Source: Micromonospora sp. U21 (lineage in GTDB: Bacteria > Actinomycetota > Actinomycetes > Mycobacteriales > Micromonosporaceae). Taken from it: DNA of 64,000 bases. The stretch is taken from NCBI RefSeq assembly GCF_018070045.1, contig NZ_JAGPYK010000020.1:1-64000 (forward strand), given 5' to 3'. This document shows, piece after piece, positions 47,959 through 56,915 of this stretch (the stretch's first letter is position 1; the number at the start of each line of letters is the position of its first letter). A program made the translations under genes and the position numbers. The notes under the pieces were generated by a model, which saw only the letters and a list, made by a program, of their open reading frames with translations, searched no databases and was not told where the DNA came from.

Positions 47959-48431
47959 GGCTGCAGATCGTCCGCGATCTGGGGTCGTTCCAGGGTGATT
48001 ACGACGGTTTCCGTGGTTGGGCCGCGACGATCGCACGTCACCGCGCCATGGACCATCTCCGGCGCATGCGGCGCCGCCCCAGCATTCCGATGCCGTTGGA
48101 GGAGTTCAGCGACCTGGCCGACCAGGCGGATCCGGCGATGCAGGCAATGCAGTCGATGTCGACGGAGGCGGCGATCCGACTGATCGGCACCCTTCCCCGT
48201 GATCAGGCGGAGGCGGTGCTGCTGCGCGCGGTGATGGGGCTGGACGCCGCGATGGCGGGGCAGGTGTTGGGCAAGCGTTCGGGTGCCGTGCGTACCGCCG
48301 CCTACCGGGGGTTGCGCCGTCTCGCCGATCGCTTACGGCAGGCGGAGGTGGAACTGTCCGGGGGTGCGGCCGCGGTCGACGAGAGGGGTGTGACATCGGA
48401 CGAGGCAGCGGCGCTGAGGAGCGTGAGATGA
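47940..48431 (+). pseudogene. ECF/SigJ-like sigma factor, 5' end missing
   Basis: Reading in frame from the stop at 47937-47939 gives ASEAWLQIVRDLGSFQGDYD then GFRGWAATIARHRAMDHLRR, which is sigma region 2.2-2.4. Region 4 follows (LIGTLPRDQAEAVLLRAVMG, GQVLGKRSGAVRTAAYRGLR). About 60 N-terminal residues that such sigma factors need are absent and there is no start before region 2. ATG 48048 would omit most of region 2. The downstream partner gene overlaps its stop (ATGA). Confidence 0.78.
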
Positions 48432-49174
48432 GTGCACACCGGCCCTACGGGGTGGACCGAGACACCGCGGAGCGACTGCTCGGCGGTGACATCGTCGATC
48501 CGCAGGCGGGCCCGAATGCCCTGGTCCGTTTCCTCACCGCGACCCGCGCCACGGCACAGCCGGGCGAATGGACGGGCGAGGAGGCGGCAATGGACGCCTT
48601 CCGGGCGGCTCATCTCGGCCTGGTCCTTCAACCACGGAGACGCTCAATGCTTGAGACCGCCCTCGCCAAACTGCTCACCCTGAAAGTCGCCGGTGCCGCA
48701 GCGGTGGCCGTCGTCGCTACCGGCGGCGTCGCCCTGGCCTCCGCGAACGGCGTAATGCCCAACCCGATGAACGACAACGCCACGGTCCGGCCCTCGCCGC
48801 ACGCGACGGGCAAGCCGTCCGAGCAGGCGGGGAAGTCCTCGGCCGAGGAGAAGGGCGCCGCGTCCCCGTCGCCCTCGCTGGTCGGCCTGTGCCGCGCGTA
48901 CAAGGCCGGCGCCGGCGACAACCCCGGCAAGGCGCTGGAGAACCCGGCGTTCACCGCGCTGATCACCACCGCCGGGGACAAAGAGAAGGTGGCTGCCTAC
49001 TGCGACACCCTGCTCGCGCAGAAGGACGCCAAGAACGCCCCGAGCGCCCGGCCGACCAAGGCTCGCCCGTCCCACCCGGCCGGGAAGCCGGACACCGTTC
49101 CGACGAGCGTGCCCAGCAAGCCCGCTGGTGGCGCTCACCCGACTGCTGCACCGACCGCTCGCCCCACCTCCTGA
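48428..49174 (+). CDS. hypothetical sigma-factor partner, single-pass membrane protein
   Basis: A 248-aa protein coupled to the sigma gene. Residues 1-75 are soluble, a membrane helix follows (VAGAAAVAVVATGGVALASA, near 86-107), then a Ser/Pro/Lys-rich extracytoplasmic part with a small conserved segment (LCRAYKAGAGDNPGKALENP...VAAYCDTLL). This composition and position are typical of proteins encoded after actinobacterial ECF sigma factors and suggest an anti-sigma or signalling role. With the sigma factor broken it may be orphaned. Confidence 0.7.
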   Translation: MSAHRPYGVDRDTAERLLGGDIVDPQAGPNALVRFLTATRATAQPGEWTGEEAAMDAFRAAHLGLVLQPRRRSMLETALAKLLTLKVAGAAAVAVVATGGVALASANGVMPNPMNDNATVRPSPHATGKPSEQAGKSSAEEKGAASPSPSLVGLCRAYKAGAGDNPGKALENPAFTALITTAGDKEKVAAYCDTLLAQKDAKNAPSARPTKARPSHPAGKPDTVPTSVPSKPAGGAHPTAAPTARPTS

Positions 49175-49237
49175 TCACTCCTTGCCGGGTCGGGTTACGG
49201 TGACTGGGCCGATCGACCGACGGAGCCGGTGACGGCA

Positions 49238-49269
49238 AAAGGGCTCCCGGCCACGGCCGGGAGCCCTTT
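49238..49269. terminator. bidirectional terminator
   Basis: AAAGGGCTCCCGGCC (49238-49252) pairs with GGCCGGGAGCCCTTT (49255-49269). It separates the convergent sigma-partner and S1 protease genes. Confidence 0.9.
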
Positions 49270-49289
49270 GCATTCGCCTCGCTGGTGGA

Positions 49290-50177
49290 TCAGTAGACGG
49301 TCACGCCGTACGCGTTGGCCGCTTCGCGTACGGGCTGGTAGAAGGTGGTGCCACCGGACTTGCAGTCGCCACTGCCGCCGGAGGTGATGCCGAGCGCCTT
49401 GGTGCCGTCGTAGAGCGGGCCGCCGGAGTCGCCGGGCTCAGCACAGACGGTGGTCTGGATCATGCCCCTCACGGTGCCGCCGCCCTTGCCGACATAGCGG
49501 ACCGAGACGTTGAGCGCGGTGACCGTTCCGCTGTGGGTGCCGGTGGTCGACCCGGTGCGCTTGACCGATTCCCCGACAAACGCGTCCGCGACTGCATACC
49601 CGCCAGGGTGGGTGAGCGAGGCGTTGTCGTAGCGGACCAGCGCGTAGTCGTTGCCCGGGAAGCTGGAGCCGATGGTCGGGCCGATGAGAGTGGTGTGGCT
49701 GGAGTTGGTGTACCAGGTGTTGGCCACGTTCCCGCAATGCCCGGCCGTGAGGAAGTAGTAGGTGCTGCCGCTGACGACGTTGAAGCCGAGCGAGCAACGG
49801 TACTGGCCGCCGTAGATGGCGTCACCGGCGGACAGCAGCGGGGTGAAAACACCGGATGCGCGCTCGACCCGGATCGCACCGGCCTTGGCGGCGGCAGTCT
49901 GCTTGATCTTCGCGATCTCGGCGCGGGAGACGGTGTTGTCTGCGGTCACCACGACGCGGTTGGATGCGGCGTCAACGTGCCATGCGATGCCCTCGACGCC
50001 CGACCGTTGCACGGAGTCGTTGACTTCGGACAGCTGACTGGCGGAGTAGCCCTGAGGGGATGCCGACACGGCGGTCGGCAGGGCAAAGGCGGTGGTGGCG
50101 ACCATGCCGACGGTTACGGCGATCAGTTGGGCGGCTCGGCCGATGTGACTGCAGGATGGGCTGCGCTTGATCCTCAC
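49290..50177 (-). CDS. secreted S1 (streptogrisin-like) serine protease
   Basis: This 295-aa preproprotein has a signal peptide ending near SASPQG (residue 40), a short pro-region (YSASQLSEVNDSVQRSGVEG) and a chymotrypsin-fold mature enzyme from about residue 118. The triad is His147 (LTAGHC), Asp177 (GNDYALV) and Ser251 (PGDSGGP). Cysteine pairs Cys128-Cys148 and Cys245-Cys272 fit the streptogrisin disulfides. It looks complete and functional despite lying among broken genes. Confidence 0.94.
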   Translation of the reverse strand: MRIKRSPSCSHIGRAAQLIAVTVGMVATTAFALPTAVSASPQGYSASQLSEVNDSVQRSGVEGIAWHVDAASNRVVVTADNTVSRAEIAKIKQTAAAKAGAIRVERASGVFTPLLSAGDAIYGGQYRCSLGFNVVSGSTYYFLTAGHCGNVANTWYTNSSHTTLIGPTIGSSFPGNDYALVRYDNASLTHPGGYAVADAFVGESVKRTGSTTGTHSGTVTALNVSVRYVGKGGGTVRGMIQTTVCAEPGDSGGPLYDGTKALGITSGGSGDCKSGGTTFYQPVREAANAYGVTVY

Positions 50178-51007
50178 TGTCTCCTCCTCAGGATTGATAG
50201 GACCAGATGGGTGATGGCCCCGTGAGTCGTCGTTGGGAGACGCGTTGCCGGGTCAGCCGATGTCGCCCTCCAGACAGACGCTTTCGCCAGTATCGGCGCG
50301 CATCAATCAGTTCGCAAGATGCAACTTTATGGACGGACGTGCAGGTGATGAAACCGCCGAGCCCGGACCGGTGCTGATCACGGACTCAAGGTTGTCTGAT
50401 CAGACCGATCAACGGAGGGCAGGTGGCGGAAGGGTTCAGGCATCGCCCGGCACCGACCGACACGCATCGACAACCTGTGTCCGGCTCTCCCCGACGGGTT
50501 CATGCCCGCGACTAGCAGAGAGCCAGCAGCTGAGCGCTTGACATCAGTCCCTGACATCCACCAAGGCGGCCAAGGCGGACACGTTCGTACCGAACCCACC
50601 TCCGGCCCAGACCCAGTGGGCGTCACTGGACGCTGCGACTCTTTGTCGGACGCGCCATGTAAGCGAGGTGCCGACGGGCAGGGTCGTCATCGGGCCGAGT
50701 CAGCAGGAAGTCAGCGAGTGCTCTGCTACGCAACGAATGACGAACGAAAGGAGCGCCAAGAGCACTCGTCGATCACACACAGGACGACAACCATCGCCAC
50801 CGTCTGGCGACCATGACCAGGCTCCCCCCGGCGGGGGTCGGGTGCGTGGGCCGCCAGGCCGAGGCCGAAGAAGCCGGGACGTCGCCCGAATGAAGGGATG
50901 CAGCGAGCCGAACAGCAGCCCAACCAGACCTGATCGGCGGCACGCGCGCCCCGCCTTCGATGGGAACATCAGGTACCTGTTGTTCGGCACGCGCGATCGG
51001 AGACATC
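50178..51007. other. 830-base stretch without a convincing gene
   Basis: Several frames up to about 150 aa exist but have no recognisable domain and poor starts. The only structured site is a perfect 12-bp palindrome, GTCTGATCAGAC, at 50394-50405. Confidence 0.45.
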
Positions 51008-51826
51008 TTGGTCGCACCACTTGTCATCCCGCTCGCCGCCCTGATTGCCGCTGGGGTCGGCGCAGCTGGCAAGGGCGTCACCGATCTGGTCCAGGCGAAC
51101 ATGACGGCGAAGGCGGCGCAGCGCGACCATGAGCTGGCAGTCAGCGCTGTTGAGGTCTGCCAGGGCCGTACGCACGAGTTTGCGGAGGACTACGGCAAGG
51201 ATCAACTTCGCGCACAAGCCGAGACGATCGGCCGATTCGCCGCGTGGCTTGAGAAGAACGAGCACCTTGTTGAGCGGCTCGACCGCAAGGTCGTTGCGGG
51301 TGTCGAAGTTGCGGTGCCCTCATTGCCGAAGTTGAAGTTCGACGTCGAACAGGCGCGGACGGGGCTGACCGGCGGGTTCGGAGCTCTGGGTGCGGCGGCC
51401 AGCGCACAGGGCGCCGCCCTGTGGGGTGTGTCTGCTTTCGCGTCGGCGAGCACGGGCACTGCCATCAGTGGTCTCAGCGGTGCAGCTGCCACGAATGCGG
51501 CCCTCGCGTGGCTTGGGGGCGGATCGCTTGCGACGGGCGGCGGCGGCATGGCCGCGGGTGCGATCGTTCTGAACTTGATCATGATCGCTCCTGCAGCCTT
51601 CATCACGGGTATCACTGTCGGCATCCTCGGCAGCTCCTTTGAGACTTTCAGCTTGCCACCGAACTTCGCAGGGTCCTTGGCCTTCGCTTCCCTATCGACG
51701 AACACGAACTCCCCGTTCGACCCGATGACGTCGAGTCCTGACTTGCCCACGCCATGCAAGTGGATCGGAAGGTCCTGGCCGTTGGGGCCCTTGGCAACCC
51801 GGACACCGATCATCTTGGCGACGTAG
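51008..51826 (+). CDS. glycine-zipper membrane protein family, C-terminus replaced
   Basis: TTG 51008 with GGAGA upstream gives 272 aa. Residues 1-205 resemble a widespread uncharacterised family with an N-terminal hydrophobic start, a helical segment and a Gly-rich membrane-insertion motif (STGTAISGLSGAAATNAALA, then WLGGGSLATGGGGMA). After about 51640 the frame runs antisense through a toxin-gene fragment, so the last 60 residues are not native. Real family members continue with a coiled coil. I judge this a truncated gene. Confidence 0.55.
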   Translation: MVAPLVIPLAALIAAGVGAAGKGVTDLVQANMTAKAAQRDHELAVSAVEVCQGRTHEFAEDYGKDQLRAQAETIGRFAAWLEKNEHLVERLDRKVVAGVEVAVPSLPKLKFDVEQARTGLTGGFGALGAAASAQGAALWGVSAFASASTGTAISGLSGAAATNAALAWLGGGSLATGGGGMAAGAIVLNLIMIAPAAFITGITVGILGSSFETFSLPPNFAGSLAFASLSTNTNSPFDPMTSSPDLPTPCKWIGRSWPLGPLATRTPIILAT

Positions 51827-51882
51827 TCCTCTCGCCGCATGGCGAGGTCGCTGGCGTCGTTGTTGTGCACCAGCACGCTGCG
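51640..51882 (-). pseudogene. polymorphic-toxin C-terminal fragment
   Basis: On the minus strand about 80 residues (VLVHNNDASDLAMRREDYVA, then LHGVGKSGLDVIGSNGEFVF) look like the junction and start of a toxin domain from an RHS- or Hint-type secreted toxin, where VHN marks the cleavage region. A stop precedes it and the homology ends inside the neighbouring gene. The toxin class (perhaps a restriction-endonuclease fold) is a guess. Confidence 0.5.
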
Positions 51883-51974
51883 CTACATGACCCTGCGCCG
51901 CTCCGACCAGTCCACCCCTCTACCAGTAGGGCACCTGGGCGACGCACATCCGAACGGCCGTCACCACCTCGTTA

Positions 51975-52267
51975 GACGATCACGGGCAGACGCTGGCGCG
52001 CTACGCCGAACAGGACATGGGATACGCGCGCGACACGCTCGCCCAACCCACCGCGTACCAGGTCGTCGCCGCGCTGCTGCGGGACAACGTGGTCGCCGTG
52101 ACCCGCCCCGACCGTCCGGCCGGCTGCCTGCGAGCCAGGGCGGCACCGCCTGCTCCACCCAGAACAGACCGGTCGCCGGGATCCTCGCCGCCAGCCGCCT
52201 GGCCGGCGAACGCGCCCTCGCCGGCCGGTTCACCCGCGCCGTCACCGAAAGCGACGTGACTTCCTAA
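51975..52267 (+). pseudogene. TetR-family regulator remnant, frameshifted
   Basis: Two frames together give the ligand-binding domain of a TetR regulator: LARYAEQDMGYARDTLAQPT, AYQVVAALLRDN and TRPDRPAGCL, then after a shift near 52125-52135 SQGGTACSTQNRPVAGILAA and SRLAGERALAGRFTRAV. The N-terminal DNA-binding domain is missing. It cannot be functional. Confidence 0.75.
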
Positions 52268-52283
52268 GTATTCGGAGCACGCC

Positions 52284-53702
52284 ATGGACCTGCGCGGCGC
52301 TGCCTTTCGGCTGGCAGCGGAGCTGGAGGGCGATGTGCAGATCAGGGAACCGGCCGCCTTGGCCGACCTGCTGCGCGCCACCACAATTGCTCTGTGTAAG
52401 TGCACTCTGGAGCTGATGGATGCCACCGCTGCTGCCGGCGAGGGCTCAGCGGTGGAAGCGCTGCGCAAATCTCTGGCAGGCCAGGACGAGTCCGCTCGGG
52501 CATTGGCGGAGGCAGCACAGGCGCTGTCCGCGCTGCCGGGCGCTGACCGTCGCCTCGGGCGCGCCAGGGTCAGGGTGGGCGGTGACATCGACACCCGGCG
52601 GTGTGTCAGAGGGCGTCTGGGCGGTCACTCCGGGCACAATCAGAGGCCTTGGGTGAACAAGGCGTTCCATCGGAGGTGCCTGTTGTTGCGGTGTCCAGGC
52701 CGGCTGGCTCGGTGGACGCTGCGGGGTGCTCTCCTGATTGGTGGAGTGGTCGGTCTTTGGGGCTTTCACGAGGCGGTTGCGGATGACGCTGCTCGGGCCG
52801 CCGAGCCCGCGGCCTCGTGCACCCTCGGCGGCCTGCTCAGCGGTGGCGGAACCCATATCGACAGCTCCCTGGGGTGCACGCCCTTCTCGCTCAACGGCCC
52901 TGGGATGGAGAGCGTGTCCGGCCGTGTCGGCGGTGAGAAAACGGTCCCAAGCCGGGGCCACCTGGCGGGCCTGGACGTACCAGTGCGAATGCCGGCGGGC
53001 CAGCGGTCGGCGGTTGTGCAGAGTGCGGTAGGCCAGGTGGGGGACCCGACGGTAGCCGCCGACGCCGAAGCGGCCGTCGAGGCAGTCGCCTCGGCGACGC
53101 GTCCGGTCGTGGGCCTGGCGTCGCCCGTCGTGGAGAAGATCGCCGAGACGGGCCTGCTGGAACCGGTCGGCACTGTCGTCGGGCCCGTGACCCAGCCGAT
53201 CGTTGACGTACTACCGCCCGCTTTGGCCCCGGTGCTCGACCTGACTCAGCCGATCATCGGCTTACCCGCCGCGCCGTCGATGCCTCCCGCCGGCCCCGCC
53301 GTCGACGCACCGCCGTCGACGGATGAGGCACCGACGGTCGCAACGCCCATCGCGATCGTCCGCCCGCTCCCCCCGATGGCGGCGGTCCACCCGGTAGCCC
53401 CACAGGCGGCGCGGACGTCCGTGTCGGCAGGCGTTGACCCGCGGTCGCCGAATGCGGCCGGGACGGGTCAGGTGCAGACGAGTCAGGTGCAGTGGGCAGG
53501 CGACATGGTCCAGGCCCTCGGGTTGACTCGGGGCGCTCCCGCCAGCGCCGGCGGCCAGGGCTCCGGTGCGGGCGGCACCGGAATCCCGGCTGACGCTTCG
53601 CTGCGCGTATGGGCCCCGGCCCTGCAGCTTGTCGACGGTTACGTCACTGGTTGCGAGAAGCTCGCGGGCCGCTCTGGCCAGCCGGGCACCAGGCCCGCCT
53701 GA
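52284..53702 (+). CDS. secreted or anchored low-complexity protein, hypothetical
   Basis: The frame is 472 aa from ATG 52284. Residues 1-85 are helical and soluble (LAAELEGDVQIREPAALADL). Residues about 124-172 look like a second start: GTG 52653 opens VNKAFHRRCLLLRCPGRLAR followed by a signal-like helix (GALLIGGVVGLWGFHEAVAD). The rest is Pro/Ala/Val-rich, with repeats such as PVVGLASPVVEKI and PIVDVLPPALAPVLDLTQP. The region may be two fused genes, or one gene starting at 52653 (349 aa). Family not recognised. Confidence 0.55.
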   Translation: MDLRGAAFRLAAELEGDVQIREPAALADLLRATTIALCKCTLELMDATAAAGEGSAVEALRKSLAGQDESARALAEAAQALSALPGADRRLGRARVRVGGDIDTRRCVRGRLGGHSGHNQRPWVNKAFHRRCLLLRCPGRLARWTLRGALLIGGVVGLWGFHEAVADDAARAAEPAASCTLGGLLSGGGTHIDSSLGCTPFSLNGPGMESVSGRVGGEKTVPSRGHLAGLDVPVRMPAGQRSAVVQSAVGQVGDPTVAADAEAAVEAVASATRPVVGLASPVVEKIAETGLLEPVGTVVGPVTQPIVDVLPPALAPVLDLTQPIIGLPAAPSMPPAGPAVDAPPSTDEAPTVATPIAIVRPLPPMAAVHPVAPQAARTSVSAGVDPRSPNAAGTGQVQTSQVQWAGDMVQALGLTRGAPASAGGQGSGAGGTGIPADASLRVWAPALQLVDGYVTGCEKLAGRSGQPGTRPA

Positions 53703-53970
53703 GCAGCCCTGACCATCCTCGCGCCAGCGGGGGCAGCCGCGACGACCATCCGCGCCACACGGGCGCCGTCATCGCCGCTGCCACCGGGGGTCCGGTCCCG
53801 CCTTCACAGCCCTGCGGAACCGCTTCTGCCCGTACCGCGCCTGACTGATCGGCACGGTTGGTGAAGAAGAAGCGGCATCTGCTGCCGGGCGTCATGACGT
53901 CCCAGAACTCTGCGCAGCCCGGCGACACCGCCATCGCTGACCAGCCGCATCCGCTACCCGGAGAAACCGC

Positions 53971-54963
53971 GTGATCAACACCCTGCCTGTCTGTCGCGCC
54001 CATTGGCGCGACATCCCCCACATCGTGGATCTTGTCGTCGGCCCGTTCGCCGACAGCACGATCGGCGCATGGCTCGTACCCGACGAGCACCGTCGGCGGG
54101 ACATCCTCCGCGCCGTCGTCCGCGTCTGGACCGAACACGCGCTGCTGTTCGGCGAGGCCTATCTCCTGCAGGATCATTCCGCCGCCGCCGTGTGGCTGCA
54201 CCGCTACGGTCCCATCTCACCGTCGACCGGGTACGGCGAGCGGCTCGCTGTCGCATGCGGCGAGTACGTGGACCGTTTCCTGCACCTCGACGACATTCTG
54301 CACACGCACCGACCCGAAGGCCCGCACCACCACCTGGCGTTCTTCACCGTCGCACCGAAGCCGTACCGGGTCAGGCGTGCCAGCACCCTGCTCGCCACCA
54401 GCAACGCTCGCATGGGCCAAGCGCTGCTGCCCACCTACACGGAGGTGACAACCCTCGCCGACCGGGACCTGTACGCACGGCACGGCTACGTCCCCCTCGC
54501 ACCATTCACTCTCCCCGATGGCAGCACCACCTACCCCATGTGGCGCACCCCAAGGCAACGCCGGCCCCGCGGCCGCTCATCCACCCCACCCGCCCGACCG
54601 GACCAGCCCACCCCCGCCCTGAACGACCTCCCGATCCGACTCATCCTCGACGCCTCCGCCATTCTCGCGTTCACCGAGGGCTCGACCGCCGTGGGCGAAG
54701 CGATCACCAAGGTCGCCAACGAGGAGTCCCTCTTCGGGCTGCCGGTGATGTGTCTGGCCGAGGCAGCCCGATCAGTCATCGACACCGACCGGCTCGACCT
54801 CCTGGTCAACCATCGGGCCGCGGCGGTGCTGACCGTTGACCCGCTCCAGTGGAAGACCCTCGCCGCCACCCACCGCGCGGTCGGCCGGCTCGACACTGCG
54901 GGCGCTCTACTCGCGGCAGCGGGCAACGGCTGCACGGTGCTGTCCTGTCAGCCCGGGCAGTAG
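53971..54963 (+). CDS. GNAT acetyltransferase-PIN domain fusion
   Basis: This 330-aa protein has a GNAT-like N-terminal part (residues about 1-195: HIVDLVVGPFADSTIGAWLV, HHHLAFFTVAPKPYR, DLYARHGYVPLAPFTLPDG) and a Pro-rich linker. The C-terminal PIN-like part starts RLILDASAILAFTEGS near residue 223 and continues VGEAITKVANEESLFGLPVM. PIN domains are Mg-dependent RNases, often VapC toxins; the leading Asp in LDASAIL is present. No VapB-like antitoxin gene was seen next to it. GTG 53971 starts the frame. Confidence 0.7.
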   Translation: MINTLPVCRAHWRDIPHIVDLVVGPFADSTIGAWLVPDEHRRRDILRAVVRVWTEHALLFGEAYLLQDHSAAAVWLHRYGPISPSTGYGERLAVACGEYVDRFLHLDDILHTHRPEGPHHHLAFFTVAPKPYRVRRASTLLATSNARMGQALLPTYTEVTTLADRDLYARHGYVPLAPFTLPDGSTTYPMWRTPRQRRPRGRSSTPPARPDQPTPALNDLPIRLILDASAILAFTEGSTAVGEAITKVANEESLFGLPVMCLAEAARSVIDTDRLDLLVNHRAAAVLTVDPLQWKTLAATHRAVGRLDTAGALLAAAGNGCTVLSCQPGQ

Positions 54964-55343
54964 CGGGTCCGACCTAGGCAGGCGAACTGTTAGCTCCACG
55001 AGTGGCAGGGGTTCGTCCGTTCGCCGGGCAGCGGCTGCGACTACCGGCTGCGTAGGGATCGAAGCCAGTGTGCTGCTCGCCGGCTGTCGGGGGACTGCGC
55101 CGTCCTGACGGGCAGCCAAGGCCGGTGGACGGGGCTGTTCGACGAACCCCTCGAGTCACCGCAGCCTGGCCACAAAGGGCCCATATGAGCGCAGCCGTGG
55201 AGCGGGTGCAGCGATACCGATAAAGGGCCCAGCGCGGGCAGATCAGATCGGGGGCAAGGAGGTCCGTTTCCGTGGGTGGGCGTTATGGTTCCGAGAACAT
55301 CGCAAGATCGGATATGGAATTCGCATGAAAGAACACGCGACCG
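54964..55343. other. gene-free stretch before the STAS gene
   Basis: No credible gene is visible. The last 80 bases turn AT-richer (GAATTCGCATGAAAGAACAC) and probably contain the promoter of the STAS gene. Confidence 0.45.
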
Positions 55344-55664
55344 GTGGGTAACTTCACGATCAGTACATCCCTTGCGGCGGACGGCACATCCACGATTCAC
55401 GTGCGCGGTGATATCGATATCGCCGCTTCTAAAGACCTGAAGGCCGCGCTAATGAACGAGGTCAGGCGTCGCCGCCCACCCAGCCTGGTGGTCGACATGC
55501 TGCAGGTGACGTTCATGGACTCCACGGGCTTGGCGGCCCTCCTCAGCGCCCAGCGGGCCGCCCGAGGGCTGGGCACCTCACTGGTGGTGCGGGAAGTCAG
55601 CACTTTTATAGAAAGGCAGCTTCGAATGGCGGGAATTTACGAGGTGCTCACCGGCCACCGATAG
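55344..55664 (+). CDS. STAS-domain anti-sigma factor antagonist
   Basis: A 106-aa SpoIIAA/RsbV-like protein with the central segment LVVDMLQVTFMDSTGLAALL; the Ser in MDSTG is the phosphorylation site used to switch partner binding. Such proteins release a sigma factor by binding its anti-sigma kinase. No kinase or sigma gene lies beside it, so it acts on targets elsewhere. GTG 55344 is the start; no clear RBS. Confidence 0.9.
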   Translation: MGNFTISTSLAADGTSTIHVRGDIDIAASKDLKAALMNEVRRRRPPSLVVDMLQVTFMDSTGLAALLSAQRAARGLGTSLVVREVSTFIERQLRMAGIYEVLTGHR

Positions 55665-55779
55665 TGACTTCCCGTCATACCGAGCTAATACTCCAGCCGC
55701 ACTTTCAGGTTCGGAGTCTGCGCTGGTAGTGGCTGGTTCGAGCGCGGTATTGGTGGCGGCGTCGCCATCGGGACCATCG

Positions 55780-55976
55780 TCAGATACGATCTTGGTGGCG
55801 GATGATGGTGATCAGGTGTGCCAGGAGACGTCGAACCTCGCCGAGGGTGAGGGGAATGAGTCTGTCTCGTTCGGGATCTGCCCCCTTTGAGGCCGCAGCG
55901 GTGACGGCGAGGAACGCGTGGGCCCACATGGCCAGGGTGATGTGGCGGTACCAGGCGGGCGCCGTTGCGTTGTAAG
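55780..55976 (-). pseudogene. IS701/IS4-type transposase, C-terminal fragment
   Basis: About 65 codons (SYNATAPAWYRHITLAMWAH then LIPLTLGEVRRLLAHLITII) match the C-terminal end of IS701-like DDE transposases and end in a stop. The rest of the gene is absent. Confidence 0.7.
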
Positions 55977-56012
55977 ACCGGCGGACGTGTTGAACCCGTG
56001 CTGGGTCCGCGG

Positions 56013-56530
56013 TCAGATCGCTTGGGCGAGTTCGGTGAACGCAGCGGCGACCCGCATTGTTGGCGGGGCGTCGACGGCGAGTTCGTAGTGGCCGTGTCGA
56101 AGGTTCTGCATGAAGGCGTGTCCGGCGATGATCACGTGTGCTGTCTGGTCCGTTCGTAGCCCGCGCATCGGTCTCAGCCGGTGTTTGAGCCGGCTGTGAT
56201 CAGCCTCGATGGGATTGTTGGCGTACTGCTCGACGCGATGCCACGCCGACGGGATCAGCTCGTCGAGGACGGCGGGGTAGACCGCGGCGGCGTCGGTAAC
56301 CACCTCGGTGGGCTTGACCTTCACCGTGGACAGCGCCCGGCGGAAGAACCTCCGCGCCGCGTCGGCGTCGCGGCGGGCCGAGACGAGCACGTCGATGACC
56401 TCTCCGTACTGGTCAACCGCCCGGTACACGTACCGCCAGACCCCGTTGACCTTGACGTACGTCTCGTCGACGTGCCACCTATCGCCCGGCGAGTGGCGGC
56501 AGAATCGAGCGGCGTCGGCCAGCAGAGACA
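56013..56530 (-). pseudogene. IS6-family transposase, N-terminus missing
   Basis: About 170 residues give the IS6 catalytic domain with its DDE triad: first Asp in DRWHVDETYVKVNG, second in VVTDAAAVYPAVL and the Glu in YANNPIEADHSRLKHRL. The family N-terminus (zinc-finger and HTH) is replaced by unrelated sequence beyond about 56530. It directly abuts the IS701 fragment. Confidence 0.85.
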
Positions 56531-56915
56531 AGATCGTCGATATGTATCTCGCCATGCAAGACGATCGCCAGAAAGCTGTTTGACAGGCTGGGTTAAGTGC
56601 CTCTTGCCCCTCGTCCCTTGTGGATGGTTGGCCGCTCCGTGGGTGCTCGTACGACGCGCGTGCCCTACGTCCCGCCCGGTCCGGCAAAGTCCCGGCCGGT
56701 CTCGTCGGGACCGGATCTCTGGTTCGACACCGAAGTCATCCTCCTGCTGTCGAACAACGGTGACGAGGACGTCGACTTCGAGGGGGTGTCCGGCTTCTCG
56801 CAGAAAACGGACTTCCCGGCCAAAAGAGGGACAAGAGACGTTACCTTGCACGGGTAGGCCGTAATGCCGATGGGCGGCACGGCACCCAACAGTCGAGAAA
56901 GCTGAGGTAACACCC
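56531..56915. other. leader between IS6 remnant and WxL-type genes
   Basis: An 86-aa plus-strand frame exists (about 56600-56857) but has no recognisable domain. The last 25 bases carry the RBS (GAGGTAAC) for the next gene. Confidence 0.4.

Noticed and set aside
56600..56857. 86-aa plus-strand frame
   Set aside because: No domain and no RBS, and it lies between an IS remnant and a gene leader.
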